NCBI GenBank assembly: GCA_964479405.1
Contig: CAYZMA010000007.1
Coordinates: 1-33,081, forward strand
Length of the DNA: 33,081 bases
Direction of reading: 5' to 3'
Source of the DNA: JAMCZU01 sp964479405
GTDB taxonomy: Bacteria > Patescibacteriota > UBA1384 > UBA12157 > JAENIV01
Shown here: positions 22,299 through 30,250 of the stretch, in pieces
Numbering within the stretch: position 1 is the stretch's first letter
Layout: each line of letters begins with the position of its first letter
The notes under the pieces: model-generated
What the model saw: only the letters and a program-made list of their open reading frames with translations
Databases searched by the model: none
What the model was told of the DNA's origin: nothing
Program-made: the position numbers and the translations under genes

Positions 22299-23390
22299 AT
22301 GCGGTATTCAACACTTTTTCTGATGATTTGCGTTTTGGTAATTAGTCTGGTATCGCAAACTCAAGCCGACTACAGTTTGATTGATTCTGCATCATATAAT
22401 GAGCGTCAACAGGCTGCCTTTTATTGTGCTTATGGTGCGTCAATCTACATTTGGTTTGTATCCATTGACAATCATCAAAGAAGCAAAATTGATTTGATGT
22501 TAGCAAAAACGGCTAACACGATCAATATAAGACTTGATCCCAATCCTTATACAGTTTTACCTAAAGATGCGATTGTAGCAATTGTGAAATATATCCAGCA
22601 GGGCGAATATAATGCTACGGAATCCTTACTTATCAATGAAAGTTACACAATTGGTCTAAAAACCGGTTCCGCTTTATTGGCCTGTAGGAGTTATAATCGT
22701 TTCAATGATTACTCTTCTCGTAACTCATATGGAGAATCATATTTTACCTTAATTGGTGATGCCCAAAGTCATTGCCGGAAGATTGGCATACCGGATAATA
22801 TCATCGATTCAATAAAGATGAATTTAAATTCCGATTCATCATCCGATCTCCTTCAATGGCATGGGAAAATCGTTAAAGCCATTGCTGGTCCCGCACCCGT
22901 TAAAAGAGTTAACCATACTAATACAACTACCACTCTTAAAATTCAGGCCGAACTTTGCCGTGGTATCCATCTTAATCCCGTTGGAACTTCCTCTACAATG
23001 TCAACCTATGAGGGCGAGCTTGTTCTACTCAATGTGAGCAAAAGAAATCTAACTCTTAATAAAATAAAAACGATCTTCTGTAATTCTAAAAACAAAGGGG
23101 TTGAACTTGAAACGACAAAACCGGCAAAGGCTGGTAAAAAGTCAGGTTTCTTTATAGCACCGGGGAAAAGCGAACGAATCCACATTAGCTCAGATGGTTA
23201 TACCAATGGGCTAATTCTCAACAAAGGGAAGGGCAGTTTGTATCTCTTTGTTATTGTAACTGGCTATGATGGTGTCAAAAAACCCATCATTGCTACATTT
23301 GGCACTTCTTTGCCTCCGCTAAATAAATTGCCATCTATTGGTGATAAACGCCGTTCTGTCTTAAAGATGAATCCGGTAATACTGCGTTAG
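22299..23390 (+). CDS. Secreted orphan protein, copy 2
   Basis: Identical to the 363-aa protein at 17302-18393: signal peptide (residues 1-23), helical Tyr/Ser-rich N-terminal half, beta-rich C-terminal half. It has its own promoter at 22220-22248 and terminator at 23400-23430 and is read against its neighbours. The absence of any silent change from the first copy points to a recent duplication or ongoing gene conversion. Confidence 0.78.
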   Translation: MRYSTLFLMICVLVISLVSQTQADYSLIDSASYNERQQAAFYCAYGASIYIWFVSIDNHQRSKIDLMLAKTANTINIRLDPNPYTVLPKDAIVAIVKYIQQGEYNATESLLINESYTIGLKTGSALLACRSYNRFNDYSSRNSYGESYFTLIGDAQSHCRKIGIPDNIIDSIKMNLNSDSSSDLLQWHGKIVKAIAGPAPVKRVNHTNTTTTLKIQAELCRGIHLNPVGTSSTMSTYEGELVLLNVSKRNLTLNKIKTIFCNSKNKGVELETTKPAKAGKKSGFFIAPGKSERIHISSDGYTNGLILNKGKGSLYLFVIVTGYDGVKKPIIATFGTSLPPLNKLPSIGDKRRSVLKMNPVILR

Positions 23391-23399
23391 TTACTACAC

Positions 23400-23430
23400 A
23401 AGCCCTGGACGCAAAGTTCAGGGCTTTTTT
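23400..23430 (+). terminator. Intrinsic terminator after the 363-aa gene, copy 2
   Basis: AAGCCCTG / CAGGGCTT stem with a six-T run, identical to copy 1. Confidence 0.92.
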
Positions 23431-23450
23431 ATTTGTATTTTGACCAACGA

Positions 23451-23465
23451 CCACCTCCGAGGTGG
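23451..23465. repeat. Border palindrome, copy D
   Basis: CCACCTCCGAGGTGG followed by ACTTT; same position in the unit as copy B. Confidence 0.9.
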
Positions 23466-23470
23466 ACTTT

Positions 23471-23767
23471 TCAGTGTTCGCGAATGACAAAAGATTTATT
23501 TTTGATTTCTTGTAGTATTTTAATGGTTGCCTGTACCGACAAATTGTCAGAATATAGTAGAACTAAATTATCCCCAAGCTGATCCAGTAACGGACTTAAA
23601 AATTCATCCCCCCATGATGGAGAAAAAGTCAAAACGCCGGAAAAATCAATTTCAAGAGCTTCATCCGGTTTAATCCCCTGCAACGTTGATTGAAAAGCCT
23701 TAAAAGCTTCATCTCCGGCTTGTCGCGAAGTAAGTGTCGTGCCGAATTTTTTTAATTCAATGCGCAT
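23471..23767 (-). CDS. DUF4325 (STAS-like) protein, copy 2
   Basis: Identical to the 98-aa protein at 18474-18770, with the DUF4325 signature at residues 40-56. It is downstream of the second MerR/GHKL gene by 54 bases. Being identical, the two STAS proteins can pair with either ATPase, so the two switches are not insulated from each other. Confidence 0.82.
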   Translation of the reverse strand: MRIELKKFGTTLTSRQAGDEAFKAFQSTLQGIKPDEALEIDFSGVLTFSPSWGDEFLSPLLDQLGDNLVLLYSDNLSVQATIKILQEIKNKSFVIREH

Positions 23768-23821
23768 ATTTTTATCCTCAATTATTATTTCCGCGATCAG
23801 TGTTCTGATCCATTACTATCT

Positions 23822-24541
23822 TTAAAATTGAATAATTACGAAACAACCACGAAGAATCTCTTGTCCGCGCGTCAGCCTAAATTCCTTATCCGGAGCCTTG
23901 ATGCGGACTTCGCCGTCGCCACTTTCAAAAAACAAGTCGATTGGTTGAGCTGTGGTCACTTCTCTAACAAACTTTAACCCGTTTCCTCGTTTCTCCGGAG
24001 AACGTCCGGAAAGAATCTCAGTAAATGCCACCATCAAAGCCTCCGTGTGATTTTTTAATGTAGGGCGCACTTGACGAAGTGTTTCCAAGACGCCAAGTCC
24101 ACGATCGGCGAGTACAATTTGTTTTTTATTTATATTGTATCCAAAAAAGATACCTGGTGTGTCCGGCCACTTTCCTAGATTGTGATCAAAAGAATTGTTT
24201 CCAATCTCACCGGTAATGGCGATGATGAGTGAGAATAACTTTTCAAAACCTGGCTGATTCATTAAAATATACTCCAACTTTGACAGCCTGGCTTGAAAAA
24301 CTGCACTATTGCCACAATAGAAAATGGAGGGTAGCTCTGAATCTTCTTTTATCCAATCATGAGCAAGTTTAATAATATCACTTGAAAATATTTCAAGATC
24401 TTTTTCTCGGTAAAACCGATGTACACCACCTTCTTTTTTGATTGCGACTAATTTTCCGTTACTGTCCCAGCGACGAAGCGTATCAATTGAAACCCCCAGT
24501 ATTTCGGCGGCTTCAGCGATTGTTAGAAGTTTTTCTTCCAT
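23822..24541 (-). CDS. MerR-type HTH fused to a GHKL ATPase, copy 2
   Basis: Identical over its 239 residues to the regulator at 18825-19544 (HTH at 5-50; GHKL boxes at 112-120, 146-150 and 185-192). A longer upstream frame differs between the copies, which supports the internal ATG at 24541 as the true start. It lies nearest the R-M/protease operon, whose last gene ends 176 bases away. Only its upstream spacer sequence, not its operator repeats or promoter hexamers, differs from copy 1. Confidence 0.85.
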   Translation of the reverse strand: MEEKLLTIAEAAEILGVSIDTLRRWDSNGKLVAIKKEGGVHRFYREKDLEIFSSDIIKLAHDWIKEDSELPSIFYCGNSAVFQARLSKLEYILMNQPGFEKLFSLIIAITGEIGNNSFDHNLGKWPDTPGIFFGYNINKKQIVLADRGLGVLETLRQVRPTLKNHTEALMVAFTEILSGRSPEKRGNGLKFVREVTTAQPIDLFFESGDGEVRIKAPDKEFRLTRGQEILRGCFVIIQF

Positions 24542-24560
24542 ATAATACCTCTCTTTTACT

Positions 24561-24629
24561 ATACTAGCATAATATACAAAACTATGCAAGTATATAATAA
24601 AACTATGCAAAAAATTGCTAAACTATGCA
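24561..24629 (-). promoter_or_regulatory. Promoter and triple direct-repeat operator of the MerR/GHKL gene, copy 2
   Basis: TTGCAT (24584-24589), 17 bases, TAGTAT (24561-24566) on the minus strand. TGCATAGTTT recurs at 24579-24588, 24600-24609 and 24620-24629. The repeats are conserved while the bases between them differ from copy 1 (six changes). Confidence 0.82.
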
Positions 24630-24698
24630 TTTATATCATAAAATATAGTATTTTGGTCAAATCAGATATAATATTCAACCAGATTGACCTGCTTACTC

Positions 24699-24713
24699 CC
24701 ACCTCCGAGGTGG
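24699..24713. repeat. Border palindrome, copy E
   Basis: CCACCTCCGAGGTGG followed by ACTTT, three bases from the stop codon of the protease gene. It is the right border of the duplicated block. Confidence 0.9.
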
Positions 24714-24716
24714 ACT

Positions 24717-25970
24717 TTAAGTTTTTGGCTTATCAATTTTCACAATATTTGACTCGTTCATTTTCCAATCCCCTTTTTCTTTTACCAATGTCCAAGTTCC
24801 TTCAAACTCGGTGTCTTCAATATCAAACCAGCCTTTTATTTCAGTTGAAATAAATTTGACCTTGACAATATTTTCTTGATCAGTTTTATCCGAAGACTTT
24901 AAACGAATGGCGTATGTAACCGAAATGCCCTTAATCCAATTATCCCGTGGCAATTCTGCTTTACGATTTAGCGAAAAGTATTTATCGTATGCTTTGTCAA
25001 AAATTCCATAACTTAAAGTGTTGTAATAACTGGCGACCACTTCTTCCGGCGTAGTTGGGTAAACATCTGTTTTAGTATCGGTTTTTTGATTTTTAATCAT
25101 CTCGTTAATGATTTTTTCTGCTTGATCGTATTTAATGGCAAAACTAATATTTTGGGTTCGTGTCAGGCTTGAAGTATTTATTCCCACCACTCGCCCACAA
25201 TAATCTAACAAAGGCCCGCCGGAATTTCCCGGATTTACGGCTGAATCAGTTTGGACATAGACCCTATTGTCATACGGATCTTTTTGAATGCTTGAAACAA
25301 TGCCTTTGCTGATTGATAAATTTTCAAGATCGGCCGGATACCCTAGAGCATAAACATCTTCGGCCACATTAAGTTTTAAAGTTCTAAAATTCAGCGGATA
25401 GCCTTTAATATTGCTATTATCTAATTTTAAAAGGGCTAAATCGCGGATTGTGTCATAAGAAATTATTTTTGCTTCAAATTCATTATTACCAATTTTAACT
25501 TTTCTGGGATTTTCAAAAACAACATGATTGTTAGTCAAAATTAAATCTGGTGTTACCCAAAAACCTGTGCCGGTAGCAAATTCGCCATTAATTTTAACCA
25601 CGCTGTTAAGAGCTTTAGGAATTCCAAAAGAACAAAGATCAATGCTCCGCTCTTGTGCTATATAGGTATTATATAAATAAATTCCACCGGCGATATTTAG
25701 AAAGACAAGCCCGATAAAATTAAGAATGAAAAATACTTTTATAAGTCCAGCAATTGACGCTTGTAAGGTAACTTTTTTAGCTCTAAAACGTAAAAATAGA
25801 AATAGAAAAATAATAAGAATTAAAGTACCTAGAGCGATCCAAAAAATCAATTTGTCCTTAACATTAAATATTATCGCAAAAAGAAATAGTACAAATAGAA
25901 ATGCTAAAGATGCGCCAAGCAGTACACAAGCTCTTTTTAGAAATACTATGGTACTAGAGTTATTTTTCAA
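24717..25970 (-). CDS. Membrane-anchored S1C (HtrA/DegP-like) serine protease with NTF2-like tail
   Basis: A 417-aa protein. Three hydrophobic helices (about 13-35, 41-61, 75-100) precede a trypsin-like domain with an intact catalytic triad: His149 in LTNNHVV, Asp177 in IRDLALLKL and Ser250 in NPGNSGGPL. No PDZ domain follows; instead residues 310-410 (EEVVASYYNTLSYGIFDKAYDKYF ... WKMNESNIVKI, as separate strands) look like an NTF2/SnoaL-like fold. The start is TTG, overlapping hsdS by 11 bases, so it is the last gene of the R-M operon. The protease side probably faces outside the membrane. It could be a housekeeping HtrA, but the overlap with hsdS argues for a defence-linked role. Fragments of its 3' end recur at 17079 and 22076. 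Confidence 0.85.
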   Translation of the reverse strand: MKNNSSTIVFLKRACVLLGASLAFLFVLFLFAIIFNVKDKLIFWIALGTLILIIFLFLFLRFRAKKVTLQASIAGLIKVFFILNFIGLVFLNIAGGIYLYNTYIAQERSIDLCSFGIPKALNSVVKINGEFATGTGFWVTPDLILTNNHVVFENPRKVKIGNNEFEAKIISYDTIRDLALLKLDNSNIKGYPLNFRTLKLNVAEDVYALGYPADLENLSISKGIVSSIQKDPYDNRVYVQTDSAVNPGNSGGPLLDYCGRVVGINTSSLTRTQNISFAIKYDQAEKIINEMIKNQKTDTKTDVYPTTPEEVVASYYNTLSYGIFDKAYDKYFSLNRKAELPRDNWIKGISVTYAIRLKSSDKTDQENIVKVKFISTEIKGWFDIEDTEFEGTWTLVKEKGDWKMNESNIVKIDKPKT

Positions 25971-27135
25971 ATTCGCCTTTCATTGATTTTTGTAAAACCG
26001 AATCAAATAATTCTTGTAATAAATTTTTTTGTTTTAATAATAATTTTTTATAATCCTGAATGGTGTTTAATTTGGAAACGATTTTTTGTTGTTCGGGAAG
26101 TGGTGGTAATGGAATTTTTGTCTCAAAAATATCTTTGTCTGTGACTGCCGGGTAATTAGCACCACGAATACGAGGTAAAACTTGTTTGGTAGTAATTCCA
26201 GAACAAGTTGTAAGACTAAAATATTTACGATTTACTTTTTCATCATCAGGTTTTAAAACTGTGAATCCGGTTGAGACAATTGCCCCATCTAAATCTTCTG
26301 GTATTTCCGCTATTCTTTTTAAATTTGGTCTTACTGTGGAAAAAATAATGTCGCCGGCAGATATTTTTTTTCTTGCTCGACTCGGTGCATCAGCCCCCTT
26401 AATTCTCTTAATCTTATCAGTTATTATAGAATAACTTGACGAATTGATCGCCGAAATATCAATATAAATAAATTCTTTATCTGGTGAATTTTCAGGATTA
26501 TAAAATTCCTGTTTCAAACAAACGTCATTAATTAAGACTTGTTTAGATTTGTTATCTATAATATTTCTTTTGACTATTGACTCAAAAAGCTCATCGGTTT
26601 TGGAGATTTGGAGGGCGTTGAGTTCTTGGGCTTTTTTAATCGCATCTAACCGCTCCACAATTTTTTGCTGGATTTTGAGAGGAGGAACTGGGATTTTAAT
26701 TTTCCCTATATCTTTGCCGGATAGGTGAATTATATTTGTTCCTCTTGCATGTTGGGCAAGTTGATTTTTATAGGGCTGGTTTAATAAATATGATAAAAAC
26801 TTTGAATTAATTTGTCTATTCTCAGTTCGTATTATATTTATATCTCCTCCTATAATTACACCTTTTTCATTTACAGCACTTGACACAGCAATACCCATTG
26901 CATCAGCAGTCGTTGTCCCTGGCACTAAAACATCGCCGATAACTGAAAACATTTTACCCTCTACATTGGTACGACTTTCCACTTCTTCAATCACTGGCCC
27001 ATATAAAGTATATAACTGACCATACAGAATACACTTATTTGAACCCGAAAGGTCAATATCTTTTTTGCTCAGACCTGATCCGCGAAGGATAAGAGCCATT
27101 TTACTAATTTTTACCATTGGCCATTTATTTTTCAT
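25960..27135 (-). CDS. hsdS: Type I restriction-modification specificity subunit
   Basis: A 391-aa S subunit that sets DNA target specificity for the HsdMR complex. It has two target recognition domains, each followed by the conserved helical spacer: KIKIPVPPLKIQQKIVERLDAIKKA at about 148-172 (read as PVPPLKIQQKIVERL) and TKIPLPPLPEQQKIVSKL near the C-terminus. The half-repeat organisation and length are normal. The ATG overlaps the stop of the upstream membrane protein gene by 4 bases (ATGA). It is separated from hsdM by two accessory genes rather than adjacent to it, which is unusual but seen in other defence islands. Confidence 0.93.
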   Translation of the reverse strand: MKNKWPMVKISKMALILRGSGLSKKDIDLSGSNKCILYGQLYTLYGPVIEEVESRTNVEGKMFSVIGDVLVPGTTTADAMGIAVSSAVNEKGVIIGGDINIIRTENRQINSKFLSYLLNQPYKNQLAQHARGTNIIHLSGKDIGKIKIPVPPLKIQQKIVERLDAIKKAQELNALQISKTDELFESIVKRNIIDNKSKQVLINDVCLKQEFYNPENSPDKEFIYIDISAINSSSYSIITDKIKRIKGADAPSRARKKISAGDIIFSTVRPNLKRIAEIPEDLDGAIVSTGFTVLKPDDEKVNRKYFSLTTCSGITTKQVLPRIRGANYPAVTDKDIFETKIPLPPLPEQQKIVSKLNTIQDYKKLLLKQKNLLQELFDSVLQKSMKGEFEK

Positions 27136-27845
27136 AAACTTTTAAAATCCCAGTTGTTAACAGAAACATCAACTAGTCGCCATAGTGGGAGTTTCTTTTG
27201 CCTTATTTCTTCCTTTTCTTTATTAATTTTAGCAACATCTTCTTGGCTAAGACCAAAAGAAAACTGGTATGTAAAACGAGGATTTTCAACAATACTATTC
27301 TGTTCAGCCCATATTTTTATCTTCAAAGAGTATTCGCCTTCAACTAAAGTAACTGGATTTTCTCTAAAAAATTGAATCATCTGATAATAACTACTCCCAG
27401 TTTTTAGATAGACCGGTACTGGCCTCTTTTCTGGAATAGTTCCTTTTCCTAACAAATCCTGTATGAACAAATTCCAATCAAATGAATAAATTGCATCCCC
27501 ATGTTTTACAAGTTCTATAATAATCCTTTGTAAAAGGAAATCCCTATTACCCGTGTTTATTAAATTAATTCCAAGTTGTAATTTTCTTATTTCTCCATCT
27601 TCAGAAATTACAATTTTAACTTTTTCATCTACCCCAATTGTCAATTTAAGTGATAATAAAATTCGTTTTATTGTCGGCCATAAAGCAATTATAGAAATCG
27701 TAACGGTTCCAATGGCAACAAAAAAATCAAGCCAAATTTTATTAGTGCTTAAGAAACTTGTGATATTTTGATTAAACCACCAAAATAATACTATTAGGAA
27801 TAAAACTATTAGAGAAATTATTATCTTTGACCAATTATTTTTCAT
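27132..27845 (-). CDS. Two-helix membrane protein inside the R-M operon
   Basis: A 237-aa protein of no recognised family. Transmembrane helices lie at about residues 8-25 and 40-60. The rest is a cytoplasmic or extracytoplasmic beta-rich domain (LKLTIGVDEKVKIVIS, LQLGINLINTGNRDFLLQRI, GEYSLKIKIWAEQ), resembling an Ig/C2-like sandwich. Its start MKNNWSKII resembles that of hsdS (MKNKWPMVKI). It overlaps hsdS by 4 bases, so the two are translated together. A membrane sensor or anchor for the neighbouring nuclease or protease is possible but unproven. Confidence 0.72.
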   Translation of the reverse strand: MKNNWSKIIISLIVLFLIVLFWWFNQNITSFLSTNKIWLDFFVAIGTVTISIIALWPTIKRILLSLKLTIGVDEKVKIVISEDGEIRKLQLGINLINTGNRDFLLQRIIIELVKHGDAIYSFDWNLFIQDLLGKGTIPEKRPVPVYLKTGSSYYQMIQFFRENPVTLVEGEYSLKIKIWAEQNSIVENPRFTYQFSFGLSQEDVAKINKEKEEIRQKKLPLWRLVDVSVNNWDFKSL

Positions 27846-27889
27846 AATCTTCCTGTATCCATGTTTTTCCTTTCGATTCTATATTTCTA

Positions 27890-27918
27890 TTGACATTAGT
27901 TATCCACGGGTTTATAAT
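27890..27918 (+). promoter_or_regulatory. Exact-consensus promoter inside the defence operon, opposite strand
   Basis: TTGACA (27890-27895), a 17-base spacer and TATAAT (27913-27918): a perfect sigma70 consensus. It points into the 3' end of the NYN gene, with no plus-strand gene downstream. Confidence 0.7.
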
Positions 27919-27924
27919 ATAAAT

Positions 27925-27987
27925 GATCGTAAGATCATGAATTTAAACGCTAGAGGGCTCCGCAAGGAGTCCTCTTTGCTTATTTTT
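27925..27987 (+). ncRNA. Candidate small RNA with terminator hairpin
   Basis: Predicted from the consensus promoter above. The roughly 60-base transcript would begin with a small ATGATC/GATCAT stem (27923-27938) and end at AGAGGGCTCC (27952-27961) paired with GGAGTCCTCT (27966-27975) around a GCAA tetraloop, followed by TTTGCTTATTTTT. The 3' end overlaps the last codons of the NYN gene in antisense. The same hairpin may also slow minus-strand transcripts between the NYN and membrane-protein genes. Existence is inferred from signals only. Confidence 0.45.
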
Positions 27988-28723
27988 GAATCTCTTTTTT
28001 CCAGCAAATGAAATTTCTAATCTTCTGAATATCAAAAATTAGCAATCCTTTACTTTGTAATTCATTTAATTCGCTAGCTATTTTTCTGACTGTTGCGAAA
28101 AGAACAACTTTTTTCTTGTCTTTTAATAGTTGCTCTATGGGATCGGCAAAATCACTATCTCCGCTCCATAATATATAATTATCTACCCCGTTTTTATCAC
28201 AGTCGGTTAAAATGTCTCTACCAATTTCTACATCGAAATTACATTTTAGATCCTCAATAAATAAAATGCCTTGCTTGTTAAGCTCAGCAAGTTCTTTGTT
28301 CAAATACTCGATAGTTTCAATCTTTAATTTTTGCAATAATGGTTTTCTGATAAAGTTATTTAGGATATCTGAGGAGGTTGACGAAACACTGGAGACATCA
28401 ATGGATTTACGCATTATTTTGACCGGTTTAGTTTTTAAAATATAGCCCATTTGTTCAATTTCTGTTCCAAACTCCTTTGATTGTTTATCTCCGGTAAGTG
28501 TGCCATTGTAGAACTTGGATTCATATATGGTATCAAACGAATCAAGGAATTGTTTTAATCTCTTTGGATCTACATGCCAGCCTAATTTATTTGCCCACGG
28601 TCTTACATTGGCATAATCAATATAGACATAGGTTTTTGCGTCAAAAATCTTTTCAAGCTCTTTAATCCTTTTTGGATATTTTTCAGATAATTCTTTTATT
28701 CTTTCTGTTTTTGAACTAAACAC
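27980..28723 (-). CDS. NYN-domain (LabA/PIN-like) nuclease within the R-M operon
   Basis: A 247-aa NYN-domain protein, probably a metal-dependent RNase. The first strand YVYIDYANV carries Asp36 and Asn39. KCNFDVEIGRDI supplies Asp164 (with Glu166 where many family members have a second Asp), and the WSGDSDFADPIEQL motif gives Asp189 and Asp191, so the active site is intact. A helical insertion at about 105-150 lies between the strands. It is 11 bases downstream of hsdM and on the same strand. Association of an RNase with type I R-M recalls the anticodon nucleases that guard such systems, though the fold is different. Confidence 0.88.
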   Translation of the reverse strand: MFSSKTERIKELSEKYPKRIKELEKIFDAKTYVYIDYANVRPWANKLGWHVDPKRLKQFLDSFDTIYESKFYNGTLTGDKQSKEFGTEIEQMGYILKTKPVKIMRKSIDVSSVSSTSSDILNNFIRKPLLQKLKIETIEYLNKELAELNKQGILFIEDLKCNFDVEIGRDILTDCDKNGVDNYILWSGDSDFADPIEQLLKDKKKVVLFATVRKIASELNELQSKGLLIFDIQKIRNFICWKKEIQK

Positions 28724-28734
28724 ATTTCCTCCCG

Positions 28735-30249
28735 TTATAAATCTAATAATTCTTTTATTTTTTGTCTTTCTGAATTTTCTTCAACAGCATTTTTTACCAA
28801 ATCAATCCATATTTCTTTTGGCTCGCGGTAGGTTTGTGTTGAAACGGAGTTTGGTTTGTAAGTATTGGCGGAGAGGATATGATCGTTTCCTTGGATTTTT
28901 TGGAGAGATACGAGCCAGAAAATAGATTGCTTCGTCGCAATATCAGAGGAACTGGATTCCGGATCAAGTCCGGAATGACAATATGATTTAATTATTTCTA
29001 GTGCTTCGGGCAGATCATTTTTATCAATTGCGCGCTTGGTGGCGCCAAGATCGTAGCCGTCGTTTTTGATATCAACAAACAAAATTTCTTTGACTTTACC
29101 GACTTTGGTTTTATCAAAAAAGATAATACTGGTTTTAACGCCGGCGTAAGGATTAAAAATTCCAGCCGGTAGTGAAACCACACACCACAGCCCGGCATCG
29201 TTTAAGAGTATTTCGCGGATTTTTTTATGAGCATTGGAACGAGTAAAAAGCAAACCTTCCGGCACAATTACACCGGCTCGGCCGTTTTGAGAAAGATGGT
29301 CAATCATATATCGGACAAATAAAACTTCGGTGGCGCGAGTTCCCATTTGTAAATCTTCGGCAATACTTTCTTTATCAATGGCGCCGGCAAACGGCGGATT
29401 GGCCAGAATTATATCCCATTTAGTTCTGTCGCCCGCCGTATCCACCAAAGTATTTTGGCGTTTGATATTGGGATGTTCCAATTGGTGAAGATAAAGATTC
29501 ATCACCCCGAATTTATACATATCGGAATCGCTATCGTAGCCGGTGAAGGTATTTTGAAAAAGAAATTTTCTTTCGGCCGGGTTCAATAAATCCAAAGTAA
29601 ATCTGCCTTTTTCTTCATACTCTTCCGAAGTATATTTTTCTTTTAGATGTTGCAGGGCGGCGACCAAAAAGCCGGCAGTACCGCAAGCCGGATCTAAAAT
29701 AGTCTCACCTTTTTGCGGATCAATCACATCGACAATGAATTTAATAATATGACGCGGTGTCCGAAATTGACCTAAAGTCCCAGCCTGGGAAAGTTTGCCC
29801 AAAAGATATTCGTACATATCGCCATAAATATCGGTATGGCCACCACTGGCTTCCTTTTCCAATTCCGCCATCATTTTTTCTATTTCGTGAAAAAGCCGTC
29901 TCAGCGTTGGCTTGTCAAAAACTTTGACATGAGCGTCGCGATAAAGTTGCTGGATAGTTTGATCTTTGGAAAGTTCCGGCAGACGTCTGTAAATATCTTC
30001 CAAAGTGGTAAAAAGGGCTTCGGCGTTAAGCATAAGAAGATTATCCCAATGATATTTGGCCAGTTCTTGATCAAAAATCCTCTCGGAGGAGGGATCAATC
30101 TTTATAGCGTTGTCGTCTTTTTTACTGACAGCGCGAAGAAAGAGGAGATAATTTATTTGCTCAATAATTGTGGCGTGGCTGGCAACACCGCCGCCATACA
30201 AAATATTCATTAAATTATCTACTTGGCTTTTGAAATTTGTTTGTGTCAT
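28735..30249 (-). CDS. hsdM: Type I restriction-modification DNA methyltransferase subunit
   Basis: A 504-aa N6-adenine methyltransferase. It has an N-terminal helical domain (residues 1-150, NLMNILYGGG), then GQFRTPRHI, the SAM-binding motif I DPACGTAGF (186-194) and the catalytic NPPF (284-287), followed by the TSIIFFDK strand. The gene starts 1 base after hsdR and precedes the NYN gene by 11 bases. An in-frame 19-codon insertion at residues 424-442 (CHSGLDPESSSSDIATKQS) is encoded by a palindromic repeat, lying in the linker before the WLVSLQKIQ segment, away from the catalytic core, so activity is probably kept. Confidence 0.95.
   Translation of the reverse strand: MTQTNFKSQVDNLMNILYGGGVASHATIIEQINYLLFLRAVSKKDDNAIKIDPSSERIFDQELAKYHWDNLLMLNAEALFTTLEDIYRRLPELSKDQTIQQLYRDAHVKVFDKPTLRRLFHEIEKMMAELEKEASGGHTDIYGDMYEYLLGKLSQAGTLGQFRTPRHIIKFIVDVIDPQKGETILDPACGTAGFLVAALQHLKEKYTSEEYEEKGRFTLDLLNPAERKFLFQNTFTGYDSDSDMYKFGVMNLYLHQLEHPNIKRQNTLVDTAGDRTKWDIILANPPFAGAIDKESIAEDLQMGTRATEVLFVRYMIDHLSQNGRAGVIVPEGLLFTRSNAHKKIREILLNDAGLWCVVSLPAGIFNPYAGVKTSIIFFDKTKVGKVKEILFVDIKNDGYDLGATKRAIDKNDLPEALEIIKSYCHSGLDPESSSSDIATKQSIFWLVSLQKIQGNDHILSANTYKPNSVSTQTYREPKEIWIDLVKNAVEENSERQKIKELLDL
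28924..28980. repeat. Palindromic repeat inserted in frame in hsdM
   Basis: 57 bases. ATTCCGGA (28956-28963) and TCCGGAAT (28969-28976) form a perfect 8-bp stem around TCAAG. The adjoining part (AGATTGC ... GCAAT) resembles the MITE-like repeat at 8188. The length is a multiple of three, so hsdM stays open. Confidence 0.8.
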
Positions 30250-30250
30250 T

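Larger units (their letters stand above)
19715..24711. repeat. Tandem duplication, copy 2 (period 4,997 bp)
   Basis: Second unit of the direct repeat that starts at 14718. Same gene order and orientation. It differs only in its last 118 bases, upstream of the MerR/GHKL promoter. Confidence 0.95.

Noticed and set aside
14718..24711. Duplication as a pure assembly artefact
   Set aside because: The junction palindrome (19702) and the last 118 bases of copy 1 have their own variants that are absent from both outer borders. An artefact would repeat one of the borders exactly. Read support is still needed.
27937..28011. 24-codon reading frame (MNLNARGLRKE) in the candidate small RNA
   Set aside because: No Shine-Dalgarno, it runs through the terminator hairpin and lies antisense to the NYN gene.
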